A DNA stretch of 12,479 bases from Coemansia sp. RSA 922 (GCA_027577415.1 JANBQS010000757.1:1-12479); one strand, 5' to 3'; shown: positions 1-8,213, counted from the stretch's first letter. Notes: generated by a model not told the origin, from the letters alone. Program-made: numbers and translations.

Positions 1-185
1 TGAGCAAGCCAAGCGCTGATACAGCCTTGGTGAAACACATGGCCGCAGGTTAGTACCGACGGCCGATCGGTCCAGTCGTGGTTAGCCCGGTCTCCACGAC
101 TGCTATTGCCGGATGGCGCTCCATGGGATTCGCTCAGTTCGTATATGTTGTCAAAGAGACTTTCGCAGCATATTACACACGACAT
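1..185 (-). CDS. RING-H2 zinc finger protein, TRAIP-like E3 ubiquitin ligase (5' part only)
   Basis: This is a partial gene: the start codon is the complement of 183-185 and the reading frame runs off the left edge after 61 codons. The N-terminus MSCVICCESLFDN is followed by TCGHVFHQGCISAWL. Together these give the first six zinc ligands of a RING-H2 finger: C3, C6, C47, H49, H52 and C55. The last Cys pair would lie outside the window. RING fingers of this kind recruit E2 enzymes for ubiquitin transfer. A RING placed at the very N-terminus with CxxC...FD and CGHxFHxxC...W resembles TRAIP-type ligases, but other RING-H2 families are possible. The loop between C6 and C47 is long (40 residues) and rich in Ser, Gly and Asp. 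The start was chosen because it is the only ATG in frame just before the first ligand. Confidence 0.72.
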   Translation of the reverse strand, partial: MSCVICCESLFDNIYELSESHGAPSGNSSRGDRANHDWTDRPSVLTCGHVFHQGCISAWLA

Positions 186-427
186 CCTCCATCTAAATAC
201 AAGTGGCGAGAGATAAAATAAATAAATAAATGCTTTGTGCTGTTCGCGTCTCACACACTCACTTTGCTACAAGCATTGATCATTGATCGCTGATCTGACG
301 TCTTGTGGGAAAAACAGACAAGCTTTTGTGCTGCGCACGGGAAGAAAAAAAAAAAAGAGCTTCACTAAACCAAAATACGTCATCTTTTATCTATATATTC
401 CAGGAATAAAAAAGTACTAGCTAGCGT
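186..427. other. Spacer: RING-gene promoter and RMT2 3' flank
   Basis: This holds the RMT2 3' flank and, for the RING gene on the minus strand, the presumed promoter. Visible are an AT-rich run at about 215-231, a 7-bp direct repeat at 274-294 (CATTGAT, CATTGAT, CGCTGAT), a CRE-like TGACGTC at 296-302 and an A-tract at about 343-356. No coding potential is seen. Confidence 0.5.
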
Positions 428-1486
428 CTAGTCTTTAGTAGCCCATGTGCACGTGGGCAAGTTGTAAGTCTTTACCATCCAGTACGGCCTCTTAATTCCC
501 TTCCAGAGCTCTTTATCGAAAACGACATCACTGGATACTTGCGAGAACTGGGTCTCTATGCCTAGGGCCAACAAGTCAGCACGAACAACACGGCAATAAA
601 CATCGTGGAAAAGCTTATGATCACCGCCGAGACCATTAAAGAAGCTATAAATGCCATCGGGCTGACTCAAGATGGGCTGAACCGACTGACCAGTAGCAAA
701 AATGGCCTTGTGGAAGTCGTCCAAGTCCTTGTAAAACTCGCCAAACGTGTCAAAGAATATACCGTCGTAGGGACCGAGTGCGCGAATCTCTTCTAGCTTG
801 TCTTGCCACCTGCCAAACAAAATATGCACATTGGGTTTGGTATCCCAACCCTCGTCCTTCATGTGCTGGTAGACGTCTGGGTGCGCCTCAACAATGACAT
901 GACGACCGGGGTTTAGCTCTTGCAATGCCGAGTCTATAATACCCATACCAAATCCGACGTTAAGTACCACGCTATCTGGTTTGCCACAGATGACTTTGGC
1001 GTGGAGTTCCATCAACGGTGCTTCCCAGCTCATCATCACGCCGTTATTCTCTGCATCTATCAAACGATCGCCACTATACTCGACGGGCTGCGTTAAATAG
1101 TCCTCGTTCGCTGCCTTATCGCCAACGTCGCTGCTAAACATACGCAATATCATTTCGGCGCGAACTCCCGCCTGCACTAGCTCTTCGTAGGCCTCGTCGT
1201 GCCCCTCGGCTTCAGCGTAATCGCCTGCCGTGTAATCACCGACATCAAGGGAGGTCCAGGGGATTCCGGATTTGAGTACGAGTTGGACGGTTTCTACGTT
1301 GCCGCTGGCAGCAGCAAAGTGGAGCGCGGTGCGACCAGTTTCATCTGTGACAAAGATCTCTGCACCTTGTTCAATCAGGTCCTCAACCTGTTTAGCGTCT
1401 CCCTCGTGGCAGGCTGCCAGAAGCTGTGCCTCCTTTGACACGCCGCTACTGTCGCCGATCTGCTCTTGAACGTGGGGCTCCGACAT
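428..1486 (-). CDS. RMT2: Protein arginine N-methyltransferase 2 (ankyrin plus SAM methyltransferase)
   Basis: The 352-residue protein matches the fungal Rmt2 family, a type IV enzyme known in yeast to methylate the delta nitrogen of an internal arginine in ribosomal protein L12 (Rpl12). Residues about 20-105 form ankyrin-like repeats (GRTALHFAAASGNVETVQLV at 51-70). The catalytic part follows. It has an early motif VMMSWEAPLM (150-159), SAM-binding motif I VVLNVGFGMGIID (173-185), the acidic EAHP at the end of motif post-I (200-203), GRWQD (225-229), FDTFGEFY (245-252) and a C-terminal YWMVKTYNLP (335-344). It is somewhat shorter than yeast Rmt2 (about 412 residues), mainly N-terminally. The start has A at -3 (ACCATG) and the stop is TAG. 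The gene is intronless. Function is inferred from the family; the motif match is strong. Confidence 0.95.
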   Translation of the reverse strand: MSEPHVQEQIGDSSGVSKEAQLLAACHEGDAKQVEDLIEQGAEIFVTDETGRTALHFAAASGNVETVQLVLKSGIPWTSLDVGDYTAGDYAEAEGHDEAYEELVQAGVRAEMILRMFSSDVGDKAANEDYLTQPVEYSGDRLIDAENNGVMMSWEAPLMELHAKVICGKPDSVVLNVGFGMGIIDSALQELNPGRHVIVEAHPDVYQHMKDEGWDTKPNVHILFGRWQDKLEEIRALGPYDGIFFDTFGEFYKDLDDFHKAIFATGQSVQPILSQPDGIYSFFNGLGGDHKLFHDVYCRVVRADLLALGIETQFSQVSSDVVFDKELWKGIKRPYWMVKTYNLPTCTWATKD

Positions 1487-2850
1487 GGTTATTTTTGGGG
1501 GGATGGGCAGATACGTTATGTTCTAGAAAAAAAAGTCCTTGCAACAGACAACCTGGACAAAAAAAAAGCGAGGGAGGGGCGTGTGAGAAAGAAAAGGGTT
1601 GTCTATGCACAAAAATTAGAACCAATTATTTTTTTTGGAAGGGGGTGATAAAATCGGCCAAAATATCTCAGACCACATGAACCAATAATGTTTGATTATG
1701 GTGAAGCTTTGATATCCGGAATTGCTTTTTGTTTTGTGGTGGAGGCCAGTAAGGTCTGCAGACCGGCGTTCATAATTTAAATCGGGGAGGTGAGAGAATG
1801 CTTGCTGACCCAAATATGCAATGAGTTGTCTGTCGGTTGATTGTTCTGCTATATATATCTGCCATGAAAAAGCTGCATATCACTTAGCAAATCCCCGACA
1901 ATTTGTAAGCATCAGCGACCATCGTGCATACACAAGATACTCGTAAATCCTCCTCCTCTCTCTGACGTATATCTTTTGAATGCCTGGAACCAAACACGAA
2001 AGAGCAATGTACAAGATTAGACAACGTTTCTGCTCTTTGGCAAGGAAAAAAAAATGAAATCTGGGTTTTGCGATGTAAAGTGTCCTTTCTCTAGCTTGGC
2101 ACTGTTCCAATTTCCCCTCCCCTGGGCGCCAAGCATTATACCAAATGTGTGTAGAGAAAAAAAGGGGCTGGTATGTGTAAGCAGCAGCATGCACACATCA
2201 CTTGAGCCATTGCAGCATCCAGGGTGAGAATAAGCAATGCCCGTGACTACATCGTATTTTGCTCTGGTTTAGCCCTTACAGCTCCCCCCTCTCCCAAGAA
2301 ATCGCCAAGCTAGAAAGCAAACAAAACGAAAGCTACGAATGCAATGTCTGCAGGTGCGGAGACCCAAATAAGTCACAGTTCAAGAAAGGGACAACAACGG
2401 AAGCATCCCCTCTTTATACTTTGTTATTATGCTTTCCGTAAGCTGACGGCAAACATCACAAGGGGGGAGTGGCAATCGGGTTTTTCCTAATCTCAGCCTC
2501 CTTTTTTTGCCAAGAAATGTGTGCACAAGCCAAAGAGGACTGCTTTCTACTTAAAGGAGGCTATCTGATTCACCAGTCCGTCCACTCCAAAAAATTCCTA
2601 TCCCAGTTAATTACATATTTTTTACAGTAATCACTTTAAAAATCTATATTCACCCCCAAACTCAACCTTTAGGTTTTTGGCCGCAGCACAATAACGTATT
2701 CATCATTTTCGCACTCTTTTTTTTGTTTCATAGCCACTGATCTTTCTTTCTTCTCTTTCTCCCAGTTACTCTTTTCACTTCTATCGTTGATACTCTACTT
2801 ACTCACCTTTATTCCCCTAGCATTCATCTCCATTATTTTCTTTTCCCACT
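1487..2850. other. 1.36 kb spacer, divergent promoters, no convincing gene
   Basis: This lies between divergent RMT2 and the 73-residue gene and so must hold both promoters. It is AT-rich with many homopolymer runs (for example T-rich at 1628-1636 and 2504-2510). A TATATATA run sits at about 1850-1857, and a long CT-rich tract covers about 2705-2830 just before the downstream ATG, a pattern common near starts of well-expressed fungal genes. Open frames here (up to 104 codons, minus strand 1880-2194) have no recognisable domains and odd composition, so none is called. No tRNA-like element was seen. Confidence 0.6.
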
Positions 2851-3072
2851 ATGGCTGCCACTCACGACGTTCACCACTGCGAAGACGCAGAGTCCTGCTG
2901 TCCGCCACGCCGTCGTGGCCCGTTCATGGTCGGCGACCCCAAGCCCTTTGTTTCAAACTTGGCCTACTATTACGTTTGCGTCGAGTGTGGACAATATTAT
3001 ACAAGGGTCGCCGACAAGAACCTTCATCTGGTATATACTGGTCACTCCGACTGGGTTGAAGGATGGGCCTAA
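2851..3072 (+). CDS. Small cysteine-containing protein of unknown function (73 aa)
   Basis: This 73-codon frame starts MAATHDVHHCEDAESCC and ends SDWVEGWA before TAA. I do not recognise a family. Visible features are a Cys/His-rich N-terminus (HHC...CC), a basic patch PPRRR, and YYVCVECGQYYTRV with one CxxC pair followed by HL and GHSDW, so a small metal-binding fold is possible but not shown. No signal peptide or membrane segment is present. The case for a real gene is coding-like codon use with many C-ending codons, the pyrimidine-rich leader immediately upstream, and the lack of any competing gene in this gap. It is convergent with COX9. Residues 37-70 look more constrained than the N-terminus, but that is an impression only. 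Confidence 0.62.
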   Translation: MAATHDVHHCEDAESCCPPRRRGPFMVGDPKPFVSNLAYYYVCVECGQYYTRVADKNLHLVYTGHSDWVEGWA

Positions 3073-3436
3073 CCATCACGAAATACCTTTTTTTTTATTG
3101 CATATTTCCTTACCAAGACTTGTTTTGTCTAAACCAACCAATGAATATCTTGGAACACATATATAACAATACACTTTGATAGTGACAATATACTTTTATG
3201 CAAATTGGTACTGACCTATACGTATGTCATTTAGTCAGCTTTGGATTCTTGAAGGAGCTCATGTCATGTGCTGCCAATGACGCTGCATATTGGCTTGCAG
3301 CTAACTGCCAAACTTAAACACATCAGATACACACCGATCTACTTTAACCGCCATTTTTTTTTTCATAAACCAGCCTCTAACAAGCTAGATTTATTTTCAC
3401 ACCAAGTACACACACAAAAAAAGGGAGAGACATGTA
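3073..3436. other. Convergent 3' flanks
   Basis: This spacer lies between the stop codons of the 73-residue gene and COX9. It is AT-rich with T-runs at about 3090-3098 and 3354-3362. The COX9 side has an AATAAA on the minus strand (complement of 3391-3396). No coding signal or RNA gene was recognised. Confidence 0.5.
3391..3396 (-). terminator. Possible poly(A) signal of COX9
   Basis: AATAAA on the minus strand lies about 41 bp beyond the COX9 stop codon, a normal distance for a fungal poly(A) signal. It is a motif match only. Confidence 0.45.
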
Positions 3437-3682
3437 CTAATCCTCCTCTTCCTTATTCTCCGTAAGACGGGCTTGCATGGCATTGAAGGCCTCAACGTCA
3501 ACCCTCTCCGATGCACGACCATGTTTGGCATAGTAGTCGTCTACGCGCTGCATGCGCTTATCAAAGTAATGCCAGTAGACGGTGGCAACACCCCAGCCTG
3601 CGCCGAGTCCGATAACTAGATCGCGGATAACGCGTCTCTTCAACTGTCCAACGATGGGCTTTAGCGGCGTAGCAGTAGGCAT
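3437..3682 (-). CDS. COX9: Cytochrome c oxidase subunit 7A (Cox9-like)
   Basis: This 81-residue protein resembles fungal Cox9/subunit VIIa, a nucleus-encoded single-span subunit of mitochondrial complex IV in the inner membrane. The diagnostic stretch is PLKPIVGQLKRRVIRDLVIG (residues 6-25). It continues into a transmembrane helix at about 20-40 (DLVIGLGAGWGVATVYWHY) and then FDKRMQRVDDYYAKHG. The yeast protein has the same layout: a short N-terminus, KRRV, one helix, then a basic/charged tail. Here the tail is longer, ending in acidic KEEED, and the protein exceeds the yeast length of about 59. The stop is TAG. There is no cleavable presequence, as usual for this subunit. The gene is divergent from MON1, and a likely intron splits its 5'UTR. 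Confidence 0.9.
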   Translation of the reverse strand: MPTATPLKPIVGQLKRRVIRDLVIGLGAGWGVATVYWHYFDKRMQRVDDYYAKHGRASERVDVEAFNAMQARLTENKEEED

Positions 3683-4072
3683 ATTGACAATCGGTTTTGT
3701 GAACTATACCAAAAAAAAAAAAGAAGTTAAATTGGGTGTGTCGATTAGAGAGGCTATGTAAGAGTTTGCCAAGTTCGTCGTTCAATTGAGCGGAGTAAAG
3801 GAGTAACTTACAAAGTAGTAGTTAAATTCAAGACGATTGAGAACAAATTGTTTGAAACAGAAAACCAATTTGAGCTATGGCGTGGTTTTTCTCCCTCCAC
3901 ACAGCTGATAATCTGGATCAACACCCCGATAACAGTCATGACTCGGCTCGGCTCATTGTTGGGAGATTTTGCAAAACTCCCTGTCAAAAATACCGTCATC
4001 AACTTGATGTTGTCTCTCTTGCTGCTCTCGTTACTAATTCTTCCTGTCTCTTTTTTGTTTTGTTAATGTACT
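3683..4072. promoter_or_regulatory. Divergent COX9/MON1 promoter region
   Basis: These 390 bp separate the two divergent ATGs and include the COX9 leader intron. A CCAAT box lies at 3865-3869, about 50 bp upstream of the predicted COX9 donor site. CCAAT boxes bind the HAP/NF-Y complex, which controls respiratory genes in fungi, so a role in COX9 expression is plausible but inferred. A pyrimidine-rich stretch (about 4010-4062) precedes the MON1 start. Confidence 0.35.
3704..3811 (-). other. Probable 5'UTR intron of COX9
   Basis: On the minus strand a consensus donor GTAAGT starts at 3811. A branch-like CTAAT (complement of 3744-3748) follows, then a long pyrimidine tract (complement of about 3711-3722) ending in TATAG at 3704. 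The predicted intron is 108 nt. It ends 21 nt before the COX9 ATG, and the upstream exon has no ATG nearby, so it would lie in the leader. All four intron signals are seen in the sequence; splicing itself is inferred. Confidence 0.6.
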
Positions 4073-5398
4073 ATGGCCGATGGCATCGCATATCTGTCAG
4101 CGACTGACGCTATTGGTCCTACCACACCCAGCAGCAGTAACGACGAGTTGAGCGCCGAAAAACTCGACGACTTTAGTTCACCCTCCTGGCGCAAACGCAG
4201 CCGTCATTTCCTAGTACTGAGCAGCGCAGGAAAGCCCATTTACAGTCGCTTCGGCAATGAGGCACAGCTCTCTACGCTAATGAGCGCAGTACAGGCGATT
4301 ATCTCAACGTTCGCCGATATGAGTGACCCAGTGAAATCGATGACCATGGGACAACACACCATCGTATTCTACACCAACGGACCCCTATACCTACTGGCAG
4401 TTAGTGACCGCGGGGATCCAGCCGAACTATTGCGAAATGAGCTGCAACTACTGCACAGCCAGATTGTCAGCATTTTGACGTCAGCGCAGTTGACCAAGAT
4501 ATTCGAGCAGCGCAGCAACTTTGACCTCAGACAGTTGTTGGGCGGCACTGAGGGACTAATCGACCACATGGTAGACAAGTTGGATACGGATTTGAGCTTT
4601 GCGCTGGGGTCGCTGGACACTCTGTGGATACGGTACAAATTGCGCGAACGCATAGGCAAAGCACTGCTAGCAGCTAGGCCACCCAAGGGTCTGCTTTATG
4701 CGATGCTGGTGGCTGACATGAAGCTGGTGACGCTGTTGAGGCCGCGTAAGCACAGCTTGCATCCATCAGACTTGCATCTGTTGTTCAATATGGCGACATC
4801 GCGGACGTTTCTGACGGGCGAGCATTGGATGCCCATGTGCTTTCCTAAATTCAACGACCAAGGTTTTCTACACGTGTATCTGAGCTACATATCACCATAC
4901 GTCGCCCTCATTCTGGTCTCGGCCGACCGCGATGGCTTTCCCGCGCTGACGCTGTGTCGCGAGCGCATCTATGAGGACCTGTCGTCTGACGATGCATTGC
5001 AGAGACTTGACGATGCGGCTTCGCAGCGTGCCTTAAGGCCAAGCGAGCTGGGCGTCACTGGACTATTGCAGCTCTATTACCGCAACAAGACGCTGGTGCA
5101 GCACTTTGGAACTCGCTTCGATGACTCGGTTGATGAAGACCAAAGACGCCGCATCATAAATACCTATAAGCGATTGCGATTGTATATTAGTGGTGGCGGC
5201 TTGAATCCGCTGCGCATTATATACCACAAGTGCGAGAGCGATACAGTGTTGGCGTGGCAGTCAAGCTCATTCGAGCTGTATGCGACGGTGGCGCCTACGA
5301 TGGAAGTCAAGGGCATGATACGCCTGGTAAACAGCGTGCTTGAGTGGATCAAGAACGAGGAAGACCATTTATTTGTTGTAAACGCGCCAAGTTACTAG
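4073..5398 (+). CDS. MON1: Vacuolar fusion protein Mon1
   Basis: This 441-residue protein belongs to the Mon1/SAND family. With Ccz1, Mon1 forms the guanine-nucleotide exchange factor that activates Rab7/Ypt7 on late endosomes, vacuoles and autophagosomes. A short Ser-rich N-terminus (1-35) leads to the first longin domain beginning SWRKRSRHFLVLSSAGKPIY (about 38-57), with TMGQHTIVFYTNGPLYLLAV as its central strands. A second longin domain covers about 205-310 (GLLYAMLVADMKLVTLLRP, YLSYISPYVALILVSADRDG). A third covers about 335-441 (GVTGLLQLYYRN, FELYATVAPT, LVNSVLEWIKNEEDHLFV). It is shorter than the yeast (about 644) and human (about 555) proteins because the disordered N-terminus is reduced; the core looks complete. 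It is intronless and ends in TAG, 25 bp from the stop of the convergent transporter gene. Confidence 0.95.
   Translation: MADGIAYLSATDAIGPTTPSSSNDELSAEKLDDFSSPSWRKRSRHFLVLSSAGKPIYSRFGNEAQLSTLMSAVQAIISTFADMSDPVKSMTMGQHTIVFYTNGPLYLLAVSDRGDPAELLRNELQLLHSQIVSILTSAQLTKIFEQRSNFDLRQLLGGTEGLIDHMVDKLDTDLSFALGSLDTLWIRYKLRERIGKALLAARPPKGLLYAMLVADMKLVTLLRPRKHSLHPSDLHLLFNMATSRTFLTGEHWMPMCFPKFNDQGFLHVYLSYISPYVALILVSADRDGFPALTLCRERIYEDLSSDDALQRLDDAASQRALRPSELGVTGLLQLYYRNKTLVQHFGTRFDDSVDEDQRRRIINTYKRLRLYISGGGLNPLRIIYHKCESDTVLAWQSSSFELYATVAPTMEVKGMIRLVNSVLEWIKNEEDHLFVVNAPSY
5368..5373 (-). terminator. Possible poly(A) signal of the acetyl-CoA transporter gene, inside MON1
   Basis: AATAAA on the minus strand lies about 51 bp beyond the transporter stop codon. 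It sits within the last codons of MON1, so the transporter's 3'UTR would be antisense to MON1. It is a motif match only. Confidence 0.45.
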
Positions 5399-5423
5399 CA
5401 AATGTATTATTTCTTTTTGTACA

Positions 5424-7058
5424 CTATTGGCGCGCTTCCTTCGATACTCTCCAGATATGTGCTGGCAACCGCTCCAAGTGGTGGACAGTTGGACGAATAA
5501 AAGTGATGAACAGGGACAGGGCAATGATGACGCAGGATGTAGAGACTATGTAGTAGCCGTCCCAGTGAACGTCACAAGTACCGCCATCCCCTGTGCATCG
5601 CTTGCGATCGTCGGTCGTCGCACACGAATATGACTTGCTCACATCCGATAGAACACAAGTGGCGCTGGAAAAGTAGTCGACAGCGCGCATAATAAAAAAG
5701 ACGGGCCAAGTACCACCAAAGTTACTAAGCGTATTTAGCAGCGTCATATATGTGCCGCCAATAACAGGGTCGGCGATCTGAGTGATAAATGCCGACATGC
5801 CGACGAACTGCACTGTGCTCGCCATGGAGCCCGCCACCTTGGTCAGCAAAATAACATAAAAGTACCAGGTCGAGAGTTCGTCCTGCGGGAAGAAGTGAAC
5901 CGTAGCCATGCTTAGCACGCTACACAGCAGGCGCAGGATGAAGGCCACCCGCCATGGTTTCAGTTTACTCGATCCGCGACTCCACCGCGCGGCATAATAC
6001 CCAAAGAATATCTGGACTGGGAAGTCGATCAGTACGGCGAGGGCCATGTCTTCGCGATGCAGTCCGCGCTCGATGAGCTTCAGCTGCGTCGTCGTGTCGT
6101 TGGGTATGAACCCCAGCTTGGCGAAAAACAGCACGATTATAAACTGCCGCATATGTGGCAATTTACAGATCTGCCATATGGTCTTGTAGGTCCCGACTAT
6201 TCCATAGTCCGCCGCTCCCTCGTCGGCCTCTGGCTCTTCGACTTTCCACAATATCAAGTATAACGTAACTGCCACGTAGACAATAGCCCAAAAGGCCATA
6301 TAGGAACCGAGTTGCAAGAACCCTTCTTCGCGAGGAGCAGAGAATATATACTTGTTGCTAAACTCGGTAGAGTTTAGAGCCAAGAACACCGTGAACGACA
6401 AGAAGAATCCACAGTTGATTCCGACAGTCTGACAGGTCGACGCATAAGACAAGTTCTCCTTTGAAAGCAATGTGAGTGCCCATCCGTCTACGGCGATATC
6501 CTGTGTAGCGCTGAGAAAAACGATAGCCAAGAACAAATACATAATCTCGTATATGTTATCCGCCGGATCGCGCACCAGTCCGTCGATATGCGAGCCCATC
6601 CACCAGAACATTAGGGCAACGACAAGCTGTATCGGCACGATCCATGACTTTCTACGCCCAAATTTACGGTCATACCAGGAATCAACAAAGGGTGACCAAA
6701 ACAGTTTCAGCGAGTACGGGTACCCAGCCAACGTAAACAACCCGACTTTTGCGAAACTGAGCTTCTCTTTGAGTAGAAACGGAATACTGCCGTGCGCCAA
6801 ACCCAAAGGAATGCCTTGGAGCCAGTAGAGTGCAATGAGGAGTAGGATGTTGCCAAAGTCTTTGTTTGCGTAAAACTCGTTCCATTTTTGGACCATCCCC
6901 TTGCGCTCGTAGCTGGCTGGGTCCTCTATGTCAAACGCGTGCTTTTGTGTTGGTGACCGTCCATTGGGAGTGCTGATAGTAATGCCAATATCTTCGTCGC
7001 TGACAGACGGCGACCTATCTCTGCCACGGCGCCGCGTCTTGTCTGCTGCTGCCGGCAT
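5424..7058 (-). CDS. Acetyl-CoA transporter (AT-1/SLC33A1 family, MFS fold)
   Basis: From the first ATG (complement of 7056-7058) this encodes 544 residues of the Acatn family. Members sit in the ER membrane and carry acetyl-CoA into the lumen for protein and lipid acetylation. A charged N-terminus with SPSVSDEDIG and SPTQK precedes about 11-12 hydrophobic segments. Family motifs are LYWLQGIPLGLAHGSIPFLL at the first helix, GLFTLAGYPYSLKLFWSPFV then DRKFGRRKSW (an MFS motif A-like loop), and FLSATQDIAVDGWALTLLSK. Later helices include QFVGMSAFITQIADPVIGGT and GGTWPVFFIMRAVDYF. The C-terminus RPTVHHLERLPAHIWRVSKE is cytosolic-looking. A GTG ten codons upstream (7088) could extend the frame but is not a credible eukaryotic start. 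A possible intron at 7107-7179 could add an upstream coding exon in frame. The length fits the family. Confidence 0.93.
   Translation of the reverse strand: MPAAADKTRRRGRDRSPSVSDEDIGITISTPNGRSPTQKHAFDIEDPASYERKGMVQKWNEFYANKDFGNILLLIALYWLQGIPLGLAHGSIPFLLKEKLSFAKVGLFTLAGYPYSLKLFWSPFVDSWYDRKFGRRKSWIVPIQLVVALMFWWMGSHIDGLVRDPADNIYEIMYLFLAIVFLSATQDIAVDGWALTLLSKENLSYASTCQTVGINCGFFLSFTVFLALNSTEFSNKYIFSAPREEGFLQLGSYMAFWAIVYVAVTLYLILWKVEEPEADEGAADYGIVGTYKTIWQICKLPHMRQFIIVLFFAKLGFIPNDTTTQLKLIERGLHREDMALAVLIDFPVQIFFGYYAARWSRGSSKLKPWRVAFILRLLCSVLSMATVHFFPQDELSTWYFYVILLTKVAGSMASTVQFVGMSAFITQIADPVIGGTYMTLLNTLSNFGGTWPVFFIMRAVDYFSSATCVLSDVSKSYSCATTDDRKRCTGDGGTCDVHWDGYYIVSTSCVIIALSLFITFIRPTVHHLERLPAHIWRVSKEARQ
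5496..5501 (+). terminator. Possible poly(A) signal of MON1, inside the transporter gene
   Basis: AATAAA on the plus strand lies 97 bp past the MON1 stop codon. It sits inside the coding region of the convergent transporter gene. It is a motif match only. Confidence 0.4.
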
Positions 7059-7106
7059 TTGGTAATTGTCGAGGTTTCCAGGCTCCACTAGTACGAATTT
7101 TGTTGT

Positions 7107-7179
7107 CTATAACTAAATTAGAAAAAAATAAATTAAAAGAGTCGAAAGGAAACAAGGCGCGAAAGTTGTTGATTCTTAC
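7107..7179 (-). other. Possible 5' intron of the acetyl-CoA transporter gene
   Basis: On the minus strand a donor GTAAGA starts at 7179. A T-rich tract with CTAAT leads to ATAG ending at 7107, giving 73 nt. The exon upstream (7180-7281) is open for 34 codons from an ATG. Joined across the intron it stays in frame with the transporter through TTKFVLVEPGNLDNYQ. It may therefore be a coding or a leader intron. The branch site is close to the acceptor (about 11 nt), and the frame match has a one in three chance of being accidental. Confidence 0.35.
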
Positions 7180-7408
7180 GGAGCTTTCCATCTTTAACTT
7201 CCCCATGCAAATGATCATTGGCTCTCGGGATCCACACGTGGAGTGTCCCATCTCAAATCTGATCCATGTTCGCCTTGGCATTTTGCGAAAACTCCAGTGC
7301 GGGTATTAAGCCAAGAATGGTTTCCAAACCCCAACACTCTTCAGTACTTCAGAAACCTCAAGAGGGCATATTTTTCGCCTGAAACCCTTTAGCCAATTGA
7401 GCATCCAG

Positions 7409-7540
7409 GCTTGGGTTTCTGAACTCTACTTTGTTCTAGCTAAATAGCAGAAAAATCCGCGATTAGCACATATAATAGCCGTAGCCAGCCTTTTTTTTTT
7501 TTTTACTTTTAATGACCTTACAAATACAATATATTGCACA
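7409..7540. repeat. Diverged duplicate (copy A) of the small gene's 3' flank
   Basis: This aligns by eye with 8656-8783 over about 130 bp at roughly two-thirds identity. Shared blocks include CTCTACTTT, TAGCTA, TTAGCA, TAATAG, TAGCC, CTTTTAATGACC (CTTTAATGACC in copy B) and ATTGCAC, all in the same order. The position matching copy B's AATAAA reads AATATA here. It is most simply a remnant of an old duplication of the small gene or its 3' end; I could not trace convincing similarity into the coding part. Confidence 0.5.
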
Positions 7541-8204
7541 CTAGTGCATTTATAATTATATCCAATTAGTACAATATTCAGGAGGTTTGGTACAACTCAT
7601 TGCACGCTTACCTTAGCGAATACCAGCTAAGAACATCCACATTTATAGCATTGTTAACTTGATTTGGGTTGTTTGGAGAATGTGATTTTGTCCAACCGGT
7701 GTTCTTGACATGGCACAGACGTGGTGCATATCCTATTTTTGGCCACTGCATCTACTACAAACAAGCAGGCTTTGTTTGATTCTCTTTTACCCGCTTTCGG
7801 GGGAGGCTTGCCAAAGAAGAGCTAACAAGCCGAAAGGGCTTTCTTTTTCTTTGAGGCTTTGCTATCTCCATCTTTCTATATCTGAAATCATGCTTGACAT
7901 GTCCCTCCACGGAAAAAATGGAGCAACAATTCCTTTGACATTGTTTTTCCGCTGATTTGTAGGCTAATAATAACATTCATCAACACTTTTCGCTCCTCAG
8001 CAAAGGCGACGCTAGGCTATTTCCATTTCCGGGAAGAATTTTTTGCTTATCGAGTTTCCAACTTTATTAAGCTTTCTGTCAATGCAATAAAGTGCGTCGT
8101 GAGTAATCAGATGTAACAAAATTCGCTTGATTGAAGAAAGTGCAGCTAGGCAGTTTGACCGCAATCTCTGCCCACTTTTTCTTTTCTGGTCCACTTCTTC
8201 ACCA

Positions 8205-8213
8205 TATAAAAAG
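8205..8213 (+). promoter_or_regulatory. TATA box of the small gene at 8329
   Basis: TATAAAAAG lies 124 bp upstream of the ATG at 8329 and is followed by a pyrimidine-rich leader (about 8228-8305). A start site 30-60 bp downstream would leave the 8329 ATG, not the one at 8220, as the first usable start. This is inferred from the motif and spacing. Confidence 0.5.

Noticed and set aside
1880..2194. 104-codon minus-strand frame
   Set aside because: It has no domain, a composition like translated AT-rich spacer with homopolymer-derived FFF and RRR runs, and no poly(A) or promoter context.
3848..4107. Short plus-strand frames just upstream of MON1
   Set aside because: They lie in the divergent promoter, overlap the CCAAT region and a pyrimidine tract, and one runs into MON1 out of frame. 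Mon1 homology begins at the 4073 frame.
7059..7088. GTG-initiated ten-codon extension of the transporter
   Set aside because: GTG is not a normal nuclear start codon in fungi; the ATG at 7058 is the first in this frame. An upstream exon remains possible and is listed separately.
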